A DNA stretch of 64,000 nucleotides from Pimelobacter simplex (GTDB lineage: Bacteria; Actinomycetota; Actinomycetes; Propionibacteriales; Nocardioidaceae): contig NZ_CP096276.1 in assembly GCF_024662235.1 (NCBI RefSeq), forward strand, positions 5,394,001 through 5,458,000, given 5' to 3'. Of the stretch, positions 25,601-34,890 are shown one piece after another; positions within the stretch are counted from its first letter, which is position 1, and every line of letters begins with the position of its first letter. The notes under the pieces were generated by a model. The model did no database searches, had not been told where the DNA came from, and worked only from the letters and a program-made list of their open reading frames with translations. The position numbers were made by a program, and so were the translations under genes.

Positions 25601-26863
25601 TCAGGCGAGCGGCAGGTTGTACCCACGCTCGCGCAGGATCGGCAGCAGGTGCTCCTCGACCTGCTGGACGCCCTTGTGCGGGTCGAAGAAGCACAGCGCG
25701 AACTGGCCGACGCCCGCCTCGTAGAGCTCGATGAGCTGGTCCGCGACCGACGCGTAGGAGCCGAAGAGCTGGAAGGCGCCCATGCCCATCCCCATGCTCT
25801 CGTAGTGCTCCTGGCCGAGGCCGAGGTACGGGTCCTGGGTGGCGCCGGACGTCGCCCGGGCGTCGCCGTACACGTCGTCGGCGATGTCCGGGTTGTCGCT
25901 CTTGAGGATGTGGCCGCTGCGGGTCAGCCAGGTCTCGATGGCGCCGCGGTCGATCTGCTCGGTCATCCAGGCGACCGTCTCGGCGGCGGCCGCGTCGGTC
26001 TCGTCCATGATGACATAGCACATGGCGGCGATGCGGACCTGGCGTCCGTGCTCGGCGGCCATGGCGTGGATCTTCTGCGCCTTCTCGCGGTAGGTCTCGA
26101 CGGTGTTGCCCGCGGTGATGAAGAGCGCGTCGCACTGGCGGGTCGCGTAGTCGAGGCCGATGTCGGACGCCGCTGCGCAGATCAGCAGGGGGCGGGGCCG
26201 GCTGGTGGCGCGGGGGCGGACCTGGGCGCCGTAGAGCTGGAAGTACTCGCCCTCGAAGTCGACGGGCTCGTCGGAGGTCCACAGCAGCTTGAGGGCCGTG
26301 GTCATCTCGTCGGCGATCGCGTACCGGATCTCCTGGGAGGGCGGACCCTCGAGGCCGAACTGGGCGTAGTCGACGGCGTTCTGGCCGGCGACGATGTTGA
26401 CGCCGAGGCGGCCGCCGGAGACGTGGTCGATCGAGGCGGTCACCTTCGCGATGAGCAGGGGCGAGATCTCGTAGCCGACGTGGATCGTCGAGTAGATGCC
26501 GATCCGGTCGGTGACGGCGGCCGAGGTCGCCGCCGCCGTCGCCCAGTCGAGGCCGTCGTCGTTCCAGCCGGTCTCGCCCTCGTAGCCGCTCCACATGCCG
26601 TACTGGAGCTGGCTGTCGAAGCCGGCCCGCTCGATGCCGCGCATCAGCGCGGACGACGACGGCCACCTCCAGAAGTCGCGGAGCCGGTCGGTGTCGGAGA
26701 GGACCGCCTTGCTGGCGGACAGGCCGCTGCTGACGTTCCAGGCGAAGAGGGACAGGTGCAGGTGGCGGTCGCCACCGAGGTCCGGCTGGCCCCCGGGGTC
26801 GAAGGGACCCCGGAGGACCGGTGCGGTCGTGCCGGGCCGCGCGCCGCGCGGTCGTGCTGCCAT
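25601..26863 (-). CDS. RutA-like FMN-dependent monooxygenase, paralogue 2
   Basis: A 420-residue sister of the 12694 and 48993 enzymes, with the same VLRGPFDPGGQP tag, GRLGVNIVAGQNAVDYAQFG and FGSYASVADQLIELYEAGVG. Group C monooxygenase using FMNH2 and O2; RutA-type enzymes form a flavin-N5 adduct and cleave C-N or C-S bonds. The ATG at 26863 has AAGGAG nine bases upstream. It follows the oligopeptide-type ABC importer (35 bases downstream of its binding protein), so the imported compound is probably its substrate. A weaker operator candidate (26883-26900) lies just upstream. Confidence 0.85.
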   Translation of the reverse strand: MAARPRGARPGTTAPVLRGPFDPGGQPDLGGDRHLHLSLFAWNVSSGLSASKAVLSDTDRLRDFWRWPSSSALMRGIERAGFDSQLQYGMWSGYEGETGWNDDGLDWATAAATSAAVTDRIGIYSTIHVGYEISPLLIAKVTASIDHVSGGRLGVNIVAGQNAVDYAQFGLEGPPSQEIRYAIADEMTTALKLLWTSDEPVDFEGEYFQLYGAQVRPRATSRPRPLLICAAASDIGLDYATRQCDALFITAGNTVETYREKAQKIHAMAAEHGRQVRIAAMCYVIMDETDAAAAETVAWMTEQIDRGAIETWLTRSGHILKSDNPDIADDVYGDARATSGATQDPYLGLGQEHYESMGMGMGAFQLFGSYASVADQLIELYEAGVGQFALCFFDPHKGVQQVEEHLLPILRERGYNLPLA

Positions 26864-26882
26864 GAGGAGATGCTCCTTCGGT

Positions 26883-26900
26883 ACGTCGATCGGTCGGTTC
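26883..26900 (-). promoter_or_regulatory. weak candidate of shared operator before paralogue 2
   Basis: The right half (GATCGGTCGGTTC) matches the 32298 and 33604 sites, but the left arm is ACGT. It overlaps the preceding stop codon. It could permit separate control of the monooxygenase within the operon. Confidence 0.35.
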
Positions 26901-28512
26901 AGGCGAGCGAGATCTCGTCCCAGCGCAGGCCGTTGAGGCCGATGCCGGTGGCGTCCTGGACTGCGCCGGTGAACTTCGCGCTGTGGGCATCGATGATGTT
27001 GCGACGGCCCCAGACCAGCCAGGGTCCGTCCTCGTAGATGACCCGGCTGGCCTCGTGCATCAGGCGCTCGTAGTCCTCCTGCGGGCTGGCGAGCGCCTGG
27101 TTGAAGAGCCGCTCGAACTCCGGGTTGTAGTAGGAGGTGTTGTTGAAGTACGTGTCCTTGGTCCAGCAGTACGCGCCGTTGGTGTACATCGTCTGGGTGA
27201 AGAGGTAGTCGTTCTTCATCTGGGACGTGACGTAGTCCTCGGAGCCGTAGAACTGCGCCAGGTCGGTGACCTTGTCGAGGGTCACGCTGACGCCCGCCTT
27301 CTTCGCCTCCTGGGCGAACGCCTCGGCGGCGGCGATCTGGCCGGGCACGACCTCGCCGACGCGCAGGGAGATCTTCATGCCCTCCTTGCCGGCGGCCTTG
27401 AGCAGCGACTTCGCCTGGTCGATGTCCTGCTCGCGGGCGGCCAGGTCCGGATCGGTGCCCTTGTCCCACTCGGACCAGCAGCCGAGGTCGTTGCCCACTG
27501 ACCCGTAGCCGCTGTACGCCGAGTCGACCATCAGCTGGCGGTCGACGATGAGCTTCATGGCCAGGCGCACGTTCGGGTCCTCGAACTGGTCGCCCTTGCC
27601 GCTGCGCATCGCGAACGGCTCGAAGGCTCCGGTCTCGGAGATGAGGACCGCGAGGTCCTTGTTCTTCTCGGCCTGGGCGACCAGGGACGGGGCCAGGTTG
27701 TTGAGGCCGTCGATCTGGCCGCTGACCAGCGCGTTGAAGCGCGCGGTCCCGCTGTCGGCGAAGCTGACCAGCTCGATCCGGTCCAGGTAGGGCATGTTGT
27801 CGCGGAAGTAGTTGTCGAAGCGCTCGGCGACGAACCGCTGCCCGGGCTGGTAGCTCACGTACTTGAAGGGGCCGGTGCCCATCGGGTTCTGCGGGTCGAA
27901 GTCGACCGGGATGACGGCGGCCGGGAGCTCCTGGAAGACCTCGCGCAGCTGGGAGTTCGGCGTCTTGAGGTTCAGCCGGATCGTGCGCTTGTCCATCTTC
28001 TTGATCTGGGCGGGGTCGACGCACGACATCAGACCGGAGATGAAGCCCGGGTCCTTGGGGTCGAGGATGTGCCGGATGCTGAAGATCAGGTCGTCGGCGT
28101 CCAGGGTCTTGCCGTGGTGGAACTCCACCCCGTCGAGGAGCCGGATCGTCCAGACGCCCTGGTCCTTGCCCTCGGGCTCGAAGATCTCCGCCAGCCGCAT
28201 CTCCTGGCCGAAGTCGTGGCCCTCCGCGACCAAGGTGCTGAACAGGGCGGCGGTGATGGAGCCGCTGCTCCCGACCGCGGAGTGCGGGTTCATCGAGTCG
28301 CTCGAGTTGGCGTCCTGGGGCGCGAACCGGAAGGTGCCGCCGCGCTTGCGCTCGCCCGACGGGCCGGCGGTGGCGCCACGCGTCGTCCCCGGCCGGTCGT
28401 TGGACGACGGCGACGACGAGCAGGCCGATGCCAGGGCTGTGGTGGCCGACAGGGCGAGCGCCCCGCGCAGAAGGCGACGACGGGTGAGCAGCGAGCCGAA
28501 GGGGTCCTGCAT
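26899..28512 (-). CDS. ABC substrate-binding lipoprotein, family 5 (oligopeptide type)
   Basis: A 537-residue extracellular solute-binding protein. The N-terminus has TRRRLLRGALALSATTALAS then Cys31, a lipobox with a preceding Arg-rich, Tat-like motif, so it may be a Tat-exported lipoprotein. The SBP family 5 core includes VWTIRLLDGVEFHHGKTLDA and YTNGAYCWTKDTYFNNTSYY. Family 5 proteins bind di/oligopeptides, nickel or sugar chains; the catabolic context suggests another small organic molecule. It lies 29 bases after the dual ATPase gene and belongs to the same transcript. Confidence 0.9.
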   Translation of the reverse strand: MQDPFGSLLTRRRLLRGALALSATTALASACSSSPSSNDRPGTTRGATAGPSGERKRGGTFRFAPQDANSSDSMNPHSAVGSSGSITAALFSTLVAEGHDFGQEMRLAEIFEPEGKDQGVWTIRLLDGVEFHHGKTLDADDLIFSIRHILDPKDPGFISGLMSCVDPAQIKKMDKRTIRLNLKTPNSQLREVFQELPAAVIPVDFDPQNPMGTGPFKYVSYQPGQRFVAERFDNYFRDNMPYLDRIELVSFADSGTARFNALVSGQIDGLNNLAPSLVAQAEKNKDLAVLISETGAFEPFAMRSGKGDQFEDPNVRLAMKLIVDRQLMVDSAYSGYGSVGNDLGCWSEWDKGTDPDLAAREQDIDQAKSLLKAAGKEGMKISLRVGEVVPGQIAAAEAFAQEAKKAGVSVTLDKVTDLAQFYGSEDYVTSQMKNDYLFTQTMYTNGAYCWTKDTYFNNTSYYNPEFERLFNQALASPQEDYERLMHEASRVIYEDGPWLVWGRRNIIDAHSAKFTGAVQDATGIGLNGLRWDEISLA

Positions 28513-28541
28513 GGCTGTGTCCTCTCTGTACAGACCTGGTG

Positions 28542-30368
28542 CTATGCCCGCGAGGCGGGATGCAGTCGCGGCAGACTCGGTGTGTCTTCCAGGAGCCGCT
28601 GGGTGTAGGGATGCTCCGGGTGGTCCAGCACCCGGTCGACGTCGCCGAGCTCGACGATCGTTCCGGCGTCGAGGACGGCGACGTGGTCGCAGATCGCCCG
28701 GACGACGCCGAGGTTGTGGGTGACGAAGAGCAGCGTCAGGTCGCTCTTGCGGCGCAGCTGCTCGATGAGCAGCAGGATCGAGGCCTGCACCGACACGTCG
28801 AGCGACGACGTGATCTCGTCGCAGATGAGCAGCTCCGGCGTGGTCGCGAGGGCGCGGGCCACCGTGGCCCGCTGCCGCTCGCCGCCGCTGAGCTGGGCCG
28901 GGAAGCTGTCGATCAGCCTCGGGTTGAGCGCGACGTCCGCGAGCAGCTCCTGCACCCGCTCGCGCCGCGCCGCACGGCTTTCGGTCAGGCCGAGCACCCG
29001 CATCGGCTCCTCGATCGACTCGCCGATCGTGCTGCGCGGGTTGAGGGCGGAGGTCGCGTTCTGGAAGACGTACTGCACCCGGAGCCGGTCCGCACGGCTG
29101 CGCTTGCGGGCGCCGAGGGGGAGCGGGGCCCCGCCGAGCAGGATCCGCCCGGAGGCCTCGGTGTGCAGGCCGCCGATGGTGCGGGCGAGGGTGCTCTTGC
29201 CGCTGCCGGACTCACCGACCAGACCCATCACCGCGCCGCGGGGGACGGTCAGGTCGATGCCGTCGAGCACCTTGATGCCCCCGTACGACGCGCGGAGGCC
29301 CTCGATCACGAGGTGCTCGGCGGCGGTCGGCGGCACGGGGGCCGCCACGGTCGCCGGAGCCGTCGGCTCGACAGGGATCGGCTGCACCTGCGTGGTCTTG
29401 AGGCAGCGCGCCGTGTGTGCGGGGGAGACCTCGACGACCGGGATCTCGCCGGTGGTGCACTCCGGCCCGGCCAGCTCGCAGCGCGGGGCGAAGACGCAGC
29501 CGGCCGGCCGGTCGCGCACGCCGCTGACGCCGGCCTTGATCGGGTGCAGCGAACGGCGCCGCCGGGGGTCGGGGATCGCCTCGCCGAGAGCGCGGGCGTA
29601 CGGGTGCGCGGGGGAGGCGGTGACCTCCTCGGCGGTGCCCGCCTCGACGACGCGACCGGAGTACATGACGACGATGCGGTCGGCGAGGCCGCTGACGGCG
29701 GCGATGTCGTGGCTGACGAAGACGCCGGCGGTCCGGTGCGACCGGCACAGGTTGCGCACCGCCTCGAGGACGTGGGCCTGGGTCGTCACGTCGAGGCCGG
29801 TCGTCGGCTCGTCGAGGACGGCGACCCGCGGCTCGCACAGGAAGGCCATCGCGATGGTCACCCGCTGCTGCTGGCCGCCGGAGAGCTGGTGCGGGTAGCG
29901 CCGGAGGAAGCGGCGGTCGGTCGAGAGCTTGACCTCGCCGAGGATCCGGGAGATCCGCGCGTCCTGCTCGGCGCGATCGGTGACGCCGTGCGCCTCGAGC
30001 GTCTCGCGCAGCTGCGTCCCGAGCCGGAGGGCCGGGTTGAGCGCGCCGCCCGGGTCCTGCGGGACGTAGGCGACGACGCCGCCGCGGTAGCGCCGCAGCT
30101 GCTGGCGGCTCAACCCGATCAGCTCCTCGCCGTCGACGGTGATGGAGCCGCCCGTGACGCTGGCGCCCGCGCGGGTGTAGCCGAGCAGGCTGGTGAGCAC
30201 GGTGGTCTTGCCGCAGCCGGACTCGCCGATCACGCCGAGGATCTCGCCGGGCGCGACCTCGAAGGAGATGTCGCGGACGATGTCGGTCTCGGTGCCGTCG
30301 AGGTCGACCCGGAGGTCGCGGACGACGAGCACGGGCTCCTCGGGAGCGTCGCCGGTGGAGTCGTTCAT
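28542..30368 (-). CDS. dual ABC ATPase (DppD-DppF type fusion)
   Basis: A 608-residue protein with two complete ATPase units in one chain. Unit 1: Walker A GESGCGKTT (48-56), signature LSGGQQQRV and Walker B VAVLDEPTTG. Unit 2: Walker A GESGSGKST (about 377), signature LSGGERQRA and ELLICDEITSS. Unit 1 also has the CVFAPRCELAGPECT insert of oligopeptide transporters (a possible Fe-S or metal cluster site). It energises the adjacent permeases. Its ATG overlaps the preceding stop (ATGA). Confidence 0.93.
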   Translation of the reverse strand: MNDSTGDAPEEPVLVVRDLRVDLDGTETDIVRDISFEVAPGEILGVIGESGCGKTTVLTSLLGYTRAGASVTGGSITVDGEELIGLSRQQLRRYRGGVVAYVPQDPGGALNPALRLGTQLRETLEAHGVTDRAEQDARISRILGEVKLSTDRRFLRRYPHQLSGGQQQRVTIAMAFLCEPRVAVLDEPTTGLDVTTQAHVLEAVRNLCRSHRTAGVFVSHDIAAVSGLADRIVVMYSGRVVEAGTAEEVTASPAHPYARALGEAIPDPRRRRSLHPIKAGVSGVRDRPAGCVFAPRCELAGPECTTGEIPVVEVSPAHTARCLKTTQVQPIPVEPTAPATVAAPVPPTAAEHLVIEGLRASYGGIKVLDGIDLTVPRGAVMGLVGESGSGKSTLARTIGGLHTEASGRILLGGAPLPLGARKRSRADRLRVQYVFQNATSALNPRSTIGESIEEPMRVLGLTESRAARRERVQELLADVALNPRLIDSFPAQLSGGERQRATVARALATTPELLICDEITSSLDVSVQASILLLIEQLRRKSDLTLLFVTHNLGVVRAICDHVAVLDAGTIVELGDVDRVLDHPEHPYTQRLLEDTPSLPRLHPASRA

Positions 30369-31273
30369 GCCTGGCCTTCCTTGGCGAGGTCGACGCCGGC
30401 CGCACGGCCGAACGCGTCGGTGAGGAGGTTGACGCCGATGGTGGCGAGGGCGAGGGCGAGCACGGGGGCCAGCACGGGCAGCGGCGTGGAGATCAGGTTG
30501 ATCTGGTTCTCCTGCACCATCGAGCCCCAGTCGGCGGCGGGCGGCCGGCGCCCGTAGCCCAGGTAGGCGAGCGCGCCGATGAAGCCGATGGAGTAGGCCA
30601 TCCGGATGCCGAACTGCACCATGACCGGCGCGACCATGTTGGCGAGGAGCTGCCGGGTCAGGATCCGCAGGCGCGGCACGCCGATCATCTCGGCGTACTG
30701 CACGAAGCCGCGGCTGGTCAGTCCGAGCGTGGCGCTCTCGACGACCCGGGCGACCGGAGGTACGTGGGTCGAGGCGACGGTCAGCAGGATCAGCCAGGGC
30801 TTGGGGCCCAGGATGCTCATGAACACCAGGGCCAGCAGGATCGGGGGGAACGACAGCAGCACGTCGAGCGAGCGCATGACGACCTGACCCGTGATCCCGC
30901 GCAGGTAGCCGGAGAGCAGGCCGAGCGCGGTCCCCACGACGACGCCGCTCGTGGTCGCGAGGAAGGCGAGGACCAGGATCAGCGAGCCACCGTCGAGGAA
31001 GCGGCTGAGCACGTCACGCCCGAGGTAGTCGGTGCCGAGCGGGTACCCCGCGCCGGGCGTCGCGAAGGGCGGTCCGACGATCGCCTCCGGGTCCTGCGGT
31101 GTGGCGAACGGGCCGATGACGGCGATGCCGACCGTGACCAGGACCAGCAGCAGCCCGAGCTTCCCGAGGTGCGAGCGCAGCGTGCCGCGCAGGAGACCGC
31201 CCTGGCGCTGCCGGGCCGCGCGCGGGGCGGTGGGGACGGTGCCGGACATGAGGGGAGAGGCGTCGGCGGTCAT
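30365..31273 (-). CDS. ABC permease, DppC type
   Basis: A 302-residue inner-membrane permease of the oligopeptide family with about six helices and an N-terminal extension. The EAA-type coupling loop is near VQYAEMIGVPRLRILTRQLL. The DppC-like signature GTDYLGRDVLSRFLDGG is clear. It pairs with the DppB-type permease upstream. Start ATG 31273 overlaps the stop of that gene (ATGA) and its own stop overlaps the ATPase start, a strong translational linkage. Confidence 0.92.
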   Translation of the reverse strand: MTADASPLMSGTVPTAPRAARQRQGGLLRGTLRSHLGKLGLLLVLVTVGIAVIGPFATPQDPEAIVGPPFATPGAGYPLGTDYLGRDVLSRFLDGGSLILVLAFLATTSGVVVGTALGLLSGYLRGITGQVVMRSLDVLLSFPPILLALVFMSILGPKPWLILLTVASTHVPPVARVVESATLGLTSRGFVQYAEMIGVPRLRILTRQLLANMVAPVMVQFGIRMAYSIGFIGALAYLGYGRRPPAADWGSMVQENQINLISTPLPVLAPVLALALATIGVNLLTDAFGRAAGVDLAKEGQA

Positions 31274-32223
31274 CGGGTGCCCTTCCGCAGGGTCGGGGTC
31301 AGGGCGAGGGTGCCGAGGTCGGCGACGATGTTGACCGCGATGTAGAAGGCGGCCAGCAGGCACGTGATCACCTGGATCACCGGGATGTCGCGGCTGCCGA
31401 CGGCGGACACGAGGGCCAGGCCGACGCCGGGGAACTGGAAGACGGTCTCGATCACGACGATGCCGCCGGCCAGCCAGGCCAGCGACTGCGCGACGACCTG
31501 GAGGGTCGGGCCGGCGATGTTGGGGAGGGCGTGGCGCAGGACGATCCGGCGCTCGGGCAGGCCCTTGAGGCGCGCCATCCGGACGTGGTCGCTCTCGAGC
31601 TCCTCGATCATGCACGCGCGCACGGTGCGCGCGACGTACGGCATGACGAGCAGGACGAGCGTCAGGACCGGCAGCACGAAGAGCTTCCACTGCGCGACCA
31701 GCGACTGGTTGGGGTCCAGCCCGGAGGTGGCGGGCAGCACCGGGACCACGTTGGTCGCCAGCAGGGCGATCAGGCCGACCGCGAGCACGAACTCGGGCAG
31801 GGAGTTGATGAGGAGCATCGCGAACGAGACGACGTGGTCGCCGGCCTTGTCGCGCCGCGTCGCGGTGTAGATGCCCAGGCCGACGGCGATCGGCATCGAG
31901 ATGAGGGCGGCCACGAGCATCAGCACGAGGGTGTTGACCACCCGGCCGCCGATCAGGTCGGACACGGTGGTCGGCGCGGAGAACGAGCTGCCGAAGTCGC
32001 CGGTCAGCGTGTTCCCCAGCCAGGTCAGGTACTGCGAGACCAGCGGCGCGTCCAGGTTGAAGCGCTCCCGGAACGACTCGAGCCCCTGGGGGGTCGCGTT
32101 GCGTCCGAGCGCTGCGACCGCGGCGTCACCCGGCAGTGCCTGGGTGGCCAGGAAGACCAGGACCGAGACCGCGAACAGCGACGGCACGGCCAGGGCGAGG
32201 CGCCCCAGCATCATGCGTGTCAT
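31270..32223 (-). CDS. ABC permease, DppB type
   Basis: A 317-residue permease with about six membrane helices. It has ATQALPGDAAVAALGRNATP typical of DppB and the coupling loop HVRMARLKGLPERRIVLRHA. The ATG at 32223 has GGGAGG five bases upstream; an earlier in-frame ATG has none. It is the first gene of the five-gene operon ending with RutA-like paralogue 2. The promoter is TTGACA/TAAACT (see the entry at 32240-32315) with an operator on the start site. Confidence 0.92.
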   Translation of the reverse strand: MTRMMLGRLALAVPSLFAVSVLVFLATQALPGDAAVAALGRNATPQGLESFRERFNLDAPLVSQYLTWLGNTLTGDFGSSFSAPTTVSDLIGGRVVNTLVLMLVAALISMPIAVGLGIYTATRRDKAGDHVVSFAMLLINSLPEFVLAVGLIALLATNVVPVLPATSGLDPNQSLVAQWKLFVLPVLTLVLLVMPYVARTVRACMIEELESDHVRMARLKGLPERRIVLRHALPNIAGPTLQVVAQSLAWLAGGIVVIETVFQFPGVGLALVSAVGSRDIPVIQVITCLLAAFYIAVNIVADLGTLALTPTLRKGTR

Positions 32224-32239
32224 GAAACCTCCCGTGAAC

Positions 32240-32315
32240 ATCCATACCGGTTGGTTTGGGAGTTTAGGGACGCTCGGTCGGACGTGTCAACGATCACATT
32301 CGGATCGGTCGGTTC
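32240..32315 (-). promoter_or_regulatory. promoter of ABC/RutA-like operon with two shared operators
   Basis: Read on the minus strand: TTGACA (32290-32285), 18-base spacer, TAAACT (32266-32261). An operator of the set, AAACCAACCGGTATGGAT, overlaps the start region (32257-32240). A second, ATTCGGATCGGTCGGTTC, lies upstream of the -35 box (32298-32315). The core matches the operators before other catabolic genes in the window. Confidence 0.8.
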
Positions 32316-32331
32316 GTCCCCCGAAAAGCGC

Positions 32332-32367
32332 ACGGCGGCCCGGCCGGGGATCCGGCCGGGCCGCCGT
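32332..32367 (-). terminator. 16-bp-stem terminator after the 32386 monooxygenase
   Basis: ACGGCGGCCCGGCCGG (32332-32347) pairs perfectly with CCGGCCGGGCCGCCGT (32352-32367). On the minus strand it is followed by GCGCTTTTCG, a short T-run, so it ends transcription of the LLM gene before the importer promoter. Confidence 0.85.
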
Positions 32368-32385
32368 GGGGCGGGTGCTGCGGGG

Positions 32386-33519
32386 TCAGCCGAGGGCGGC
32401 CCGGACCCGCGGGAGGACCTCGTCGGCGAGCAGGCGCAGCGTGCGCTCGACGTGCTCGTCGGCCTCGTTGAGGTACGGCGAGAGCAGCCAGTGCCGGATG
32501 CCTCGCTCGCGCGAGATGGCGATCATCTTCTCGGCGACCGTCTCCGGCGAGCCGATCATCAGGTGGTCGCGGTCGAAGAGCAGGTCGAACGGCTCGGCGT
32601 CCCGGACCGCCGGGTCGTCGGCGTCCTCGCCCTTGTCGAGCCAGATGCCCAGGCCGCGGACCTTGGTGATGAAGTCGACGTTCTCGCGGACCTCCTGCTC
32701 GACCAGCGCCCGTGCCTCGGCGTCGGTCGGCGCGATCAGGCAGCCGCGCAGGATGGCGCACGCGTCCTCGAGGCCCTCGGCCGCCGGCCCGGCGACCTCC
32801 TTCTCGGCCCGGAAGGTCGCGTTGAGGTCGTCGAGGACCGAGCGCGTCGGGAACCAGGTGATCACGTTCAGGCCCTGGTGCGCGGCGGCGCCGAACCCGC
32901 TGGGGGTGTCGGTGACGGTGTACAGCGGCGGGCCGCCCGGCTGGGCGGGCTGCGGGATGATCGCGAGACCGGTGATCCGGCCGTCGGGACCGGTGTACTC
33001 CTCGGCGGCCCCCGGCCACTTCGTGTCGGGGTGGGGGAAGGTGAACCGCTCGCTCTTCCAGGAGAACGGGTGCTCGGTCCACGCCGCGCGGACCATGTCG
33101 AGGCGCTCGGCGAAGATGGCCTTGCTGACCTCGTCGTTCTTGCGGTCGGCCTCGGCGTTGAGGTTGATGATCTCGGCCTGGAGGATGCCCCGGCTGAAGG
33201 CCACGTCGAGGCGGCCGTCGGTCATGTGGTCGAGCATCGCCAGGTCCTCGGCCAGCCGGACGGGGTGCCAGGCCGGCAGGATCACGGCGGCGATGCCGAT
33301 CCGGATCCGTGCGGTACGACGCGCCAGGTCGGCCATCAGCATGACCGGGTTGGGGGACTGGTCGATGCCCATGTGGTCGAAGTGGTGCTCGCCGAGCCAG
33401 AAGCCGTCGATACCGAGCTCGTCGGCGAGCGTGATCCGCTGCCGGGCCCGTTCGAGGACGTCGCGCCACGGCAGACCGTCCTCGTTCGAGAGCGCGTGCA
33501 GGATGTCGACTCGGACCAC
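32386..33519 (-). CDS. luciferase-like monooxygenase (LLM class), type A2
   Basis: A 377-residue flavin monooxygenase and sister of 22445-23602 (shared SPNPVMLMADL/WHPVRLAEDLAMLDH and VAFSRGIL). LGIDGFWLGEHHFDHMGIDQ and the FDLLFDRDHLMIGSPETVAE end segment are visible. GTG start at 33519 follows GAGGAGGA. It is transcribed alone and is divergent from a flavin-reductase gene (33677) across a shared operator, so monooxygenase and reductase would be induced together. Substrate unknown. Confidence 0.86.
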   Translation of the reverse strand: MVRVDILHALSNEDGLPWRDVLERARQRITLADELGIDGFWLGEHHFDHMGIDQSPNPVMLMADLARRTARIRIGIAAVILPAWHPVRLAEDLAMLDHMTDGRLDVAFSRGILQAEIINLNAEADRKNDEVSKAIFAERLDMVRAAWTEHPFSWKSERFTFPHPDTKWPGAAEEYTGPDGRITGLAIIPQPAQPGGPPLYTVTDTPSGFGAAAHQGLNVITWFPTRSVLDDLNATFRAEKEVAGPAAEGLEDACAILRGCLIAPTDAEARALVEQEVRENVDFITKVRGLGIWLDKGEDADDPAVRDAEPFDLLFDRDHLMIGSPETVAEKMIAISRERGIRHWLLSPYLNEADEHVERTLRLLADEVLPRVRAALG

Positions 33520-33603
33520 CAGGTGTTTCCTCCTCGGGAGCGACCTCAGCCCACTGAGGCCGGATGTGTCGCGCGGGGGTGCCGCGGTGGTGGCGAACGT
33601 AAC

Positions 33604-33621
33604 ATACGGATCGGTCGGTAT
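33604..33621. promoter_or_regulatory. shared operator between divergent LLM and flavin reductase
   Basis: ATACGGATCGGTCGGTAT has perfect outer arms ATAC/GTAT around ten bases. It lies 56 bases before the reductase GTG and 85 bases before the LLM GTG. A TATGCT box (33619-33624) overlaps it and TATGTT on the other strand starts at 33606. Confidence 0.8.
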
Positions 33622-33676
33622 GCTATCTTTCCGGTCCCCCGTCTACCGTCGACGGAGCTGCGGAAGGAGCGAGTCG

Positions 33677-34828
33677 GTGCGCGAACCCCACGACCAGCGG
33701 TGGTACCGAGAGGTGCTCGGGCAGTACCCGACCGGCGTCTGCGTGGTCACGGCCGCCGAGGCCGACGGCACGCCGGTCGGATTCGTGGTCGGCTCCTTCA
33801 CCTCGGTCTCGCTCGACCCGCCACTGGTCGCGTTCTTCCCCGACAAGTCGTCGACGACCTGGCCGCGGATCCGCCGCCTGGGCCACTTCTGCGTCAACAT
33901 CCTCAGCGCCGAGCAGGAGCAGCTCTGTCGCCGGTTCGCGGTCAGCGGTGGCGACAAGTTCGCCGGCGTCCGGACCCAGCCCGCGCCGTCGGGTGCGCCG
34001 ATCCTCGAGGGTGCGGTCGGCTGGATCGACTGCGACATCGACTCGGTCACCGAGGCCGGTGACCACTACGTCGTCCTCGGCCGGGTGGCCGCGCTCGACA
34101 TCGGCAGCCCGTCCCTGCCGCTGCTCTTCTTCCAGGGTGGGTACGGCCGGTTCGCGCCGTTGTCCCTCGCCGCGGCCAGCTCGCACGGTGCGCTGCCCGA
34201 GCAGCTGCGCGAGGTCGACCTGGTCCGCTCCGAGATGGAGCAGGTCGCCGACGAGCTCGGCGGCCGCTGCCTGGTCACCGCCGTGGTCGGCGACGAGATC
34301 GTCGTCCTCGGCAGCGCCGGCAGTGCCCACGCGGGCTCCCGCGCGACCCTGGTCGGCCTGCGGCTGCCCTTCACGCCGCCCAACGGCGGTGCCCTCGCGG
34401 CGTGGCTGGACGCCGACGAGATCGAGCGCTGGCTCAAGGTGCTGCCGGTCGCCGAGCGCGACGCCCAGCGTCGCAAGCTGGACCGGATCCGCGAGCGCGG
34501 CTACTCGCTCGGCCTGATGAACGACGCCCAGCGTGAGTTCGCCACCGCCCTGAGCCGGCTCGCCGTCGACCCGGCGGCGGTCGAGTCCGGCGACCTGCGC
34601 ACCCTGATGACCCGGCTCAACTACGACCCGGAGGACGACGCGAGCGCCGAGGCCCGGCGTTCGGTCCGGGTCATCGCCGCCCCGGTGTTCGGCGCCGGGG
34701 GCGAGGTCCGCCTGGCCTTCACGCTCTACGGCTTCTCGCGCCCCCACGAGCGCGGCGGCATCGAGGCGTACGTCGACCGGGTCTGCGCCGCCGCGCGCCG
34801 CGCCTCGGCCGCGCTCGGTGCCGGCTGA
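33677..34828 (+). CDS. flavin reductase fused to IclR-type effector-like domain, copy 1
   Basis: A 383-residue protein. Residues 1-160 are a HpaC/RutF-type flavin reductase (YREVLGQYPTGVCVVTAAEA, GFVVGSFTSVSLDPPLVAFF, GHFCVNILS) that would hand FMNH2 or FADH2 to a monooxygenase. Residues about 175-383 resemble the IclR/GAF-like effector domain without an HTH (GLRLPFTPPNGGALAAWLDA, then REFATALSRLAVDP). Copy 2 is at 47740. The GTG at 33677 has GGAAGGAG seven bases upstream. The extra domain may sense substrate and gate reductase activity (inference). Confidence 0.85.
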   Translation: MREPHDQRWYREVLGQYPTGVCVVTAAEADGTPVGFVVGSFTSVSLDPPLVAFFPDKSSTTWPRIRRLGHFCVNILSAEQEQLCRRFAVSGGDKFAGVRTQPAPSGAPILEGAVGWIDCDIDSVTEAGDHYVVLGRVAALDIGSPSLPLLFFQGGYGRFAPLSLAAASSHGALPEQLREVDLVRSEMEQVADELGGRCLVTAVVGDEIVVLGSAGSAHAGSRATLVGLRLPFTPPNGGALAAWLDADEIERWLKVLPVAERDAQRRKLDRIRERGYSLGLMNDAQREFATALSRLAVDPAAVESGDLRTLMTRLNYDPEDDASAEARRSVRVIAAPVFGAGGEVRLAFTLYGFSRPHERGGIEAYVDRVCAAARRASAALGAG

Positions 34829-34844
34829 CCCGTCCGACCAGCAC

Positions 34845-34877
34845 GAAGGCTCCCTCGCCGCCGGCGAGGGAGCCTTC
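34845..34877. terminator. 15-bp-stem terminator between convergent genes
   Basis: GAAGGCTCCCTCGCC (34845-34859) pairs with GGCGAGGGAGCCTTC (34863-34877). It serves the reductase gene and the convergent aldehyde dehydrogenase. Confidence 0.85.
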
Positions 34878-34890
34878 GTCGTCGCGGGGG

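Noticed and set aside
26883..26900. Strong operator before RutA-like paralogue 2
   Set aside because: Only the right half matches; left arm ACGT departs from the set. Kept as a weak site and not counted in the main set.
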